From assembly GCA_033344795.1 (NCBI GenBank), contig JAWPMS010000001.1, positions 2,976,001 to 3,040,000 of the forward strand: a stretch of 64,000 bases of DNA, read 5' to 3'. Under the pieces are notes generated by a model. It did not search any database, was not told where the DNA came from, and saw only the letters and a list, made by a program, of their open reading frames with translations. How positions within the stretch are numbered: the first letter of the stretch is position 1; every line of letters starts with the position of its first letter. This stretch comes from SHLQ01 sp033344795 (GTDB lineage: Bacteria; Actinomycetota; Acidimicrobiia; Acidimicrobiales; SHLQ01). Positions 59,834 to 64,000 of this stretch are shown in pieces. Position numbers and translations under genes: made by a program.

Positions 59834-60933
59834 TGAAAAACATCATTCGCATCACCGCAACCCTCTTCGCTCTGGTGCTGCTCGCAGTGGCGTGTGGTAG
59901 CGATGGCACCGAAACTGCCGAGACGACGACGAGTACGACGAGTACTTCGAGCACGACCACGACGGAGGCGCCGACGACGACCGAGTCGACGACCACTACC
60001 ACCGAGGAGCCGGCGCTCGGTCCGACCTACCCGCTCACCGGTGAGCCACTCGAAGAGGGGAACTCACCCGATCACCCAGCGGTGGTCGTCAAGATTTCGA
60101 ACAACGACGCGACTGCGCGCGCCGCACTTCTCGGGCTGAACGAGGCCGACATCATCTTCGAGGAACGGATCGAGCAGTCGTCCACCCGGTTTGCCTCGGT
60201 CTTCCATTCGGTCCTTCCCGAGGAGATCGGGTCAGTTCGTTCAGGGCGAACGTCCGATGTGCAGATCGTTTCGAACCTCAACCGGCCGATCTTCGCGTTC
60301 TCGGGGGCCAACGATGGCGTGCATGGCCAGCTTCGCCGTGCGGAGAACGATGGGCTTCTGGTACGGGCCAGCGCTGACTTCGCCGACCCTCAGTTCCGCC
60401 GAATCGGGGACTTCAGCGCGCCGAACAACCTCGTCGTTGATGCCGCTGCGTTGCTGACCAAGGCCGAGGATGGGGAGCCACCGCTGCCGATTTTCGATTA
60501 CACCGACAACGTCATCGCGCTGGGCGGTCCGTCCGCTGGTGCACGAGTCGACGCCAGTACGCCGGCGTTCTACGTGTGGTCGCCTGAAGATGGTGGCTAT
60601 CTCCGTTTCCAAGGCGACGATCCGCATATGACTCGCGACGGCTTCCAGATCACTCCGGAGAACGTGGTGGTCATGAGTACGACCTACGTGCCAAGCCAGA
60701 TCGACGCATCATCGGTCGATGCGATCACCGTGGGGTCTGGACCGGTCGTCATCTACTCCGGTGGGTTCCGGGTCGAGGGCACATGGACACGCGAGTTCGA
60801 GCGTGATCCGTACACGTTCACGACCGGCGATGGAGACATCATTGGGTTGGCGCCGGGGCAGACGTGGGTGAGCTTGACTCCAGCGGGAACTTCGACCGAA
60901 CTGAGTCTCGAACAAGCCGACGGATTGCGTTAG
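59833..60933 (+). CDS. DUF3048-domain lipoprotein (YerB-like)
   Basis: A 366-residue lipoprotein with signal RITATLFALVLLAVAC, then a Thr/Ser/Glu-rich linker (residues 25-65). The DUF3048 domain follows, with PLTGEPLEE, VVVKISNNDATARAALLGLNEADIIFEE, TRFASVFHS and IGSVRSGRTSDVQI, and a C-terminal part (SAGARVDASTPAFYVWSPEDGG, WTREFERDPYTF). YerB-like proteins are envelope proteins of unknown function. The GTG at 59833 overlaps the M48-like stop by one base (TAGTG). Confidence 0.82.
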   Translation: MKNIIRITATLFALVLLAVACGSDGTETAETTTSTTSTSSTTTTEAPTTTESTTTTTEEPALGPTYPLTGEPLEEGNSPDHPAVVVKISNNDATARAALLGLNEADIIFEERIEQSSTRFASVFHSVLPEEIGSVRSGRTSDVQIVSNLNRPIFAFSGANDGVHGQLRRAENDGLLVRASADFADPQFRRIGDFSAPNNLVVDAAALLTKAEDGEPPLPIFDYTDNVIALGGPSAGARVDASTPAFYVWSPEDGGYLRFQGDDPHMTRDGFQITPENVVVMSTTYVPSQIDASSVDAITVGSGPVVIYSGGFRVEGTWTREFERDPYTFTTGDGDIIGLAPGQTWVSLTPAGTSTELSLEQADGLR

Positions 60934-60968
60934 TTTCGCTCGCAAAAAGGGTCGGTAGAGTGGCCCAC

Positions 60969-61865
60969 ATGAACGACCAGTCGACATCGCAGTCCACCGG
61001 CACGCAGCTCGTCAAGCGTGGCCTCGCTGAAATGCTGAAGGGCGGCGTCATCATGGACGTCGTCAACGCTGAACAGGCCAAGATCGCGGAGGATGCCGGC
61101 GCTGTGGCCGTCATGGCGCTCGAGCGTGTTCCCGCCGACATCCGTGTCGATGGCGGCGTTGCCCGAATGAGCGATCCAGAGATGATCGAGGGCATTCAGG
61201 CTGTCTGCACGATCCCCGTCATGGCAAAGGCCCGAATCGGGCACTTCGTCGAGGCGCAGATCTTGCAGGCACTCGGTGTCGACTACATCGACGAGTCCGA
61301 GGTCTTGACACCGGCGGACGAAGCGCACCACATCGACAAGTGGGCTTTCGACGTTCCCTTCGTGTGCGGCGCGACGAACCTCGGCGAAGCCCTGCGGCGC
61401 ATCTCTGAGGGCGCCTGCATGATTCGTTCGAAGGGCGAAGCGGGTACCGGAGACGTGGTGCAAGCAGTCCGTCATCTCCGTTCGATCCTCGGCGATATCC
61501 GCAAGATTGGTCAGGCTGACAACGCCGAATTGTTCGATTGGGCCAAGAAGCTCCAAGCTCCATTGCCGCTCGTTCGAGAGGTTGCCGAGACCGGTGAGCT
61601 TCCGGTGCCACTCTTTTGTGCTGGCGGTCTGGCGACTCCGGCAGATGCTGCCCTCGCCATGCAGCTCGGGGCCACATCGGTCTTTGTCGGGTCGGGCATC
61701 TTCAAGAGTGCTGATCCGGCACCGCGCGCTCGGGCCATCGTTGAGGCCACCACCAACTTCCAGGACGCAGACGTGTTGGCGAAGGTATCTCGCGGTCTCG
61801 GCGCTCCCATGACTGGTATTGGCATGGATGAGCTCGAAGTGAAATACGAAGATCGCGGTTGGTAG
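60969..61865 (+). CDS. pdxS: Pyridoxal 5'-phosphate synthase subunit PdxS
   Basis: The synthase subunit makes PLP from ribose 5-phosphate, glyceraldehyde 3-phosphate and glutamine-derived ammonia. Its 298 residues show the conserved RGLAEMLKGGVIMDV, Lys in VMAKARIGH, RSKGEAGTGDVV and CAGGLATPADAALAMQLGATSVFVGSGIF. ATG 60969 chosen as the family start. pdxT follows with a 7-nt overlap, giving the complete DXP-independent B6 pathway. Confidence 0.97.
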   Translation: MNDQSTSQSTGTQLVKRGLAEMLKGGVIMDVVNAEQAKIAEDAGAVAVMALERVPADIRVDGGVARMSDPEMIEGIQAVCTIPVMAKARIGHFVEAQILQALGVDYIDESEVLTPADEAHHIDKWAFDVPFVCGATNLGEALRRISEGACMIRSKGEAGTGDVVQAVRHLRSILGDIRKIGQADNAELFDWAKKLQAPLPLVREVAETGELPVPLFCAGGLATPADAALAMQLGATSVFVGSGIFKSADPAPRARAIVEATTNFQDADVLAKVSRGLGAPMTGIGMDELEVKYEDRGW

Positions 61866-62434
61866 CCGTCGGCGTCTTGGCGCTCCAGGGTGCCTTTCGC
61901 GCACACCGCAACAAGTTGGCCGAACTCGGAGTTGTTTCGCGCGAGGTGCGAACCCCGCAAGACCTAGAAACCGTGGACGCGCTGATCATGCCGGGGGGCG
62001 AGTCGACCACGATGTCGATGTTGCTCGAGTCTTCGGGGCTCTACGAGCCACTCGCGGTCCGGATCGCGGCAGGCATGGCGGTGTTCGGCACCTGCGCCGG
62101 TCTGATCTTGCTGGCGACCGAGATCGAGGATGGTCGACCCGATCAGCGGTCGTTCGGTCGGCTCGATGTTTCGGTGCAGCGCAACGCCTACGGTCGTCAG
62201 CTCGAAAGCTTCGAAACGGACTTGCAGACCACCGTCACGGAAGATGACATACACGCGGTCTTCATCCGTGCGCCAAAGATCACACGCGTCGGCGACTCGA
62301 TCGAAGTACTCGCCTCGGTCGAAGATGAGCCGGTCCTCGTGCGGGAAGGAAACGCGCTGGGGGCATCGTTTCACCCAGAACTCGCGAATGGTTCGAGAAT
62401 CCATCGACTGTTCCTCGATTCCGTCGCATACTAG
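61859..62434 (+). CDS. pdxT: Pyridoxal 5'-phosphate synthase glutaminase subunit PdxT
   Basis: A class I glutaminase, 191 residues. It has LALQGAFRAH at the N-terminus, MPGGESTTM, the nucleophile Cys in FGTCAGLILLA, and His/Glu in SFHPEL. It supplies ammonia to PdxS. It begins with TTG 61859 inside the pdxS end, the only start that includes the first strand. Confidence 0.95.
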   Translation: MVAVGVLALQGAFRAHRNKLAELGVVSREVRTPQDLETVDALIMPGGESTTMSMLLESSGLYEPLAVRIAAGMAVFGTCAGLILLATEIEDGRPDQRSFGRLDVSVQRNAYGRQLESFETDLQTTVTEDDIHAVFIRAPKITRVGDSIEVLASVEDEPVLVREGNALGASFHPELANGSRIHRLFLDSVAY

Positions 62435-62459
62435 AGAGTCGCAACAAGGAGGCTGCCTG

Positions 62460-63212
62460 ATGTCAGGTCATTCCAAATGGGCAACCATCAAGCACAAGAA
62501 GGGCGCGCTGGACAAGAAGCGCGCCAAACTCTTCGCCAAGCTGATCAAGCAGGTAGAGGTTGCCGCCCGTCAGGGCGGTGGTGACATGGATGCCAACGCC
62601 ACGCTTCGAACGATGTATCAAAAGGCGCGCGACTCCTCGGTTCCGCTCGACACGATCGAGCGAGCGATCAAGCGAGGTACTGGCGAGCTCGAGGGGGTCA
62701 ACTACGAAGCCATCACGTATGAGGGGTATGCCCCGGCTGGAGTTGCCCTGTATGTGGAGGTCCTCACCGACAATCGCAATCGAACCGGCGCGGACATGCG
62801 GTCATTGTTCTCGAAGAACGGTGGGTCGATGGCCGAGCCGGGAGCCGTTGCGTGGCAGTTCGAGCGCAAGGGAATCATCACGCTCGATCGGGCGCTCGAT
62901 GAAGACGACCTCATGATGGTTGCGCTGGAGCACGGTGGTGAAGACCTGGTCGATGAGGGTGACACCTGGCGTCTGACCTGTGAGCCGACCGACCTCAATG
63001 GCCTGCGCGATGCACTCGAAGCGAACTCGATCGAATTTCAAGACGCAGACCTCACCATGCTGCCGACTTCCACGGTCGAGATCACCGAACCATCGGATGC
63101 CAAGGCTGTGCTGCGACTCATCGACATCTTGGATGACAACGACGATGTGCAGGATGTGTTCGCGAACTTCGATATGCCCGATGACGTTCTGCAGGCGGCA
63201 GCCGAAGAGTAG
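62460..63212 (+). CDS. YebC/TACO1-family protein
   Basis: A 250-residue protein with the family N-terminus MSGHSKWATIKHKKGALDKK, plus RGTGELEGVNYEAITYEGYAP and NRNRTGADMRSLFSKNGG. YebC proteins act in translation through proline-rich stretches and were earlier annotated as transcriptional regulators. The start is ATG 62460 with AAGGAGG at 62447-62453. The position after pdxT matches mycobacteria. Confidence 0.95.
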   Translation: MSGHSKWATIKHKKGALDKKRAKLFAKLIKQVEVAARQGGGDMDANATLRTMYQKARDSSVPLDTIERAIKRGTGELEGVNYEAITYEGYAPAGVALYVEVLTDNRNRTGADMRSLFSKNGGSMAEPGAVAWQFERKGIITLDRALDEDDLMMVALEHGGEDLVDEGDTWRLTCEPTDLNGLRDALEANSIEFQDADLTMLPTSTVEITEPSDAKAVLRLIDILDDNDDVQDVFANFDMPDDVLQAAAEE

Positions 63213-63230
63213 GGCCCGAGGACGCAGCGA

Positions 63231-63785
63231 TCAGCGTGCAGGCGCAGACCGATCGGCGTGAAGGTGCAGCAGCACCAAGATGCTCAACGCGTCGGTGATG
63301 TGGCCCTGAAGCACCATGTCGATCGCTTCGTCGACGGGTAGTCGACGCAGTTGTAGCTGCTCGGTGTCATCAGGGGTCGAGATTCCCTCGACGAGATCGG
63401 TGGCGAGATAACCCCACGAGGCCTCATCGGTGACCGAGTTGCTGAGATGCACTCCAGAAAACAGCGGCGTCAAGGTGGCCGCGATCAGTCCGGTTTCTTC
63501 GAGCAGCTCTCGTCGAGCTGCCTCCTCGACGGACTCTCCGGCTGGACATCCGCCTTCGGGGATCTCCCAGCTGTATTCGTTCGTCGCATAACGGTATTGG
63601 CCGACGAGCCACGTGTGGTCGTCTGCATCGACGGGGAGTACTCCAACGGCGCGGTTCTTGAACCGAACCACGCCGTAGACGCCGGGAGAGCCACCGGGCG
63701 TTGTGACATCGCTGTGCTCAACGCGTATCCAGGCGTTCTCGTAGTGGACCGCAGAGGTGTGCGTCACCCACGGGTTGTCATCCAT
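63231..63785 (-). CDS. NUDIX hydrolase (ADP-ribose pyrophosphatase-like)
   Basis: A 184-residue NUDIX protein. The box is GGCPAGESVEEAARRELLEETG, matching GX5EX7REUXEEXGU. The upstream QYRYATNEYSWEIPEGG is characteristic of ADP-ribose and ADP-sugar pyrophosphatases. The start at 63785 (MDDNPWVTHTS) fits the family. It is convergent with yebC and on the same strand as fabF. Confidence 0.88.
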   Translation of the reverse strand: MDDNPWVTHTSAVHYENAWIRVEHSDVTTPGGSPGVYGVVRFKNRAVGVLPVDADDHTWLVGQYRYATNEYSWEIPEGGCPAGESVEEAARRELLEETGLIAATLTPLFSGVHLSNSVTDEASWGYLATDLVEGISTPDDTEQLQLRRLPVDEAIDMVLQGHITDALSILVLLHLHADRSAPAR

Positions 63786-63825
63786 GAAGGTGCTTAAGAC
63801 GCAGGACCGAGGATCAGCGTGTCGG

Positions 63826-64000
63826 TCACTGGTCCGAAGGACCAAGAATCAGCGTGCCATTGTGTCCGCCGAAACCGAACGAGTTCGACATCGACGGTCC
63901 GGGCGTCCAGGGGCGTGCCTCGCCAACAACCAGATCGATGTCGGGCATCGTTGGATCATCGTTCTCGTGGCCAACCGTGGGCGGGATGAGCTTGTGCTCC
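63826..64000 (-). CDS. fabF: Beta-ketoacyl-ACP synthase II, C-terminal fragment
   Basis: The last 57 complete codons of a gene running out of the window. NSFGFGGHNGTLIL is the conserved C-terminal glycine-rich turn of FabF/KasA condensing enzymes, preceded by LIPPTVGHENDDPTMPDIDLV, the typical thiolase-fold end. A near-copy of the final codons (ACGCTGATCCTCGGTCCT) lies just beyond the stop. Confidence 0.9.
   Translation of the reverse strand, partial: EHKLIPPTVGHENDDPTMPDIDLVVGEARPWTPGPSMSNSFGFGGHNGTLILGPSDQ

Overview
The window is a high-GC chromosomal segment of an actinomycete, most likely of class Acidimicrobiia. Pointers are an InhA-type enoyl reductase, a mycothiol ligase (MshC), the phosphatidylinositol-mannoside locus thrS-HIT-pgsA-patA-pimA, a LexA regulon with CGAAC-N4-GTTCG boxes, the succinylase branch of diaminopimelate synthesis and a B12-dependent ribonucleotide reductase. 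Gene order in two blocks follows Mycobacterium tuberculosis as I remember it: recA-miaB-miaA-dapF-hflX-lexA-chiZ on the left, and thrS-HIT-pgsA-patA-pimA-pdxS-pdxT-yebC on the right. No insertion sequence, prophage or CRISPR array was seen.

Layout. 0-17 kb: a ferritin-like protein, recA with a perfect SOS box, a small membrane protein coupled to a PH-domain protein, then miaB, a degenerate phosphotransferase lobe, miaA, dapF, hflX, dapC and dapE. lexA diverges from a LysM division-inhibitor gene across three LexA-like boxes. A RibD-like reductase and class II nrdJ (behind a structured leader) with thymidine kinase follow. 17-29 kb: a subtilase with RTX repeats, citrate synthase, an acyl-CoA carboxylase subunit, an ArsR/SRPBCC module with its operator, a LysR regulator, a mitochondrial-type aconitase, and small secreted or lipid-anchored proteins. 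29-34.5 kb: a tightly coupled three-gene operon (fatty-acyl reductase fused to a HAD domain, a LarA-like protein, an acyltransferase) under a divergent TetR gene with a perfect palindromic operator. 34.5-47.7 kb: a TPM protein with a glycine-rich tail, ddl/murF, zinc ribbons, a J-domain protein, tRNA-Val(CAC) with an unusual trailer hairpin, an S1-type protease, thiamin pyrophosphokinase, two CNNM/CorC proteins, RmlD-like, InhA and MshC. 47.7-64 kb: a histidine kinase fused to a diguanylate cyclase, an RTX protein, the thrS-pimA locus, pdxST, yebC, a NUDIX hydrolase and the end of fabF.

The most notable item is at 54717-55088. A membrane-anchored glutaredoxin/mycoredoxin-like gene has an in-frame TGA exactly where the first cysteine of the CxxC site belongs (U-P-F-C). 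A SECIS-like hairpin follows, with a bulged U and a GU in the apical loop 20-21 nt after the TGA. It is best read as a selenoprotein that ordinary gene calling cuts in two. Other items worth following are the reductase/LarA/acyltransferase operon, the kinase-cyclase fusion, two apparently catalytically dead enzymes (an APH fragment and an M48 protein), the nrdJ leader, the tRNA trailer hairpin, and a CNNM gene that seems to start at CTG.
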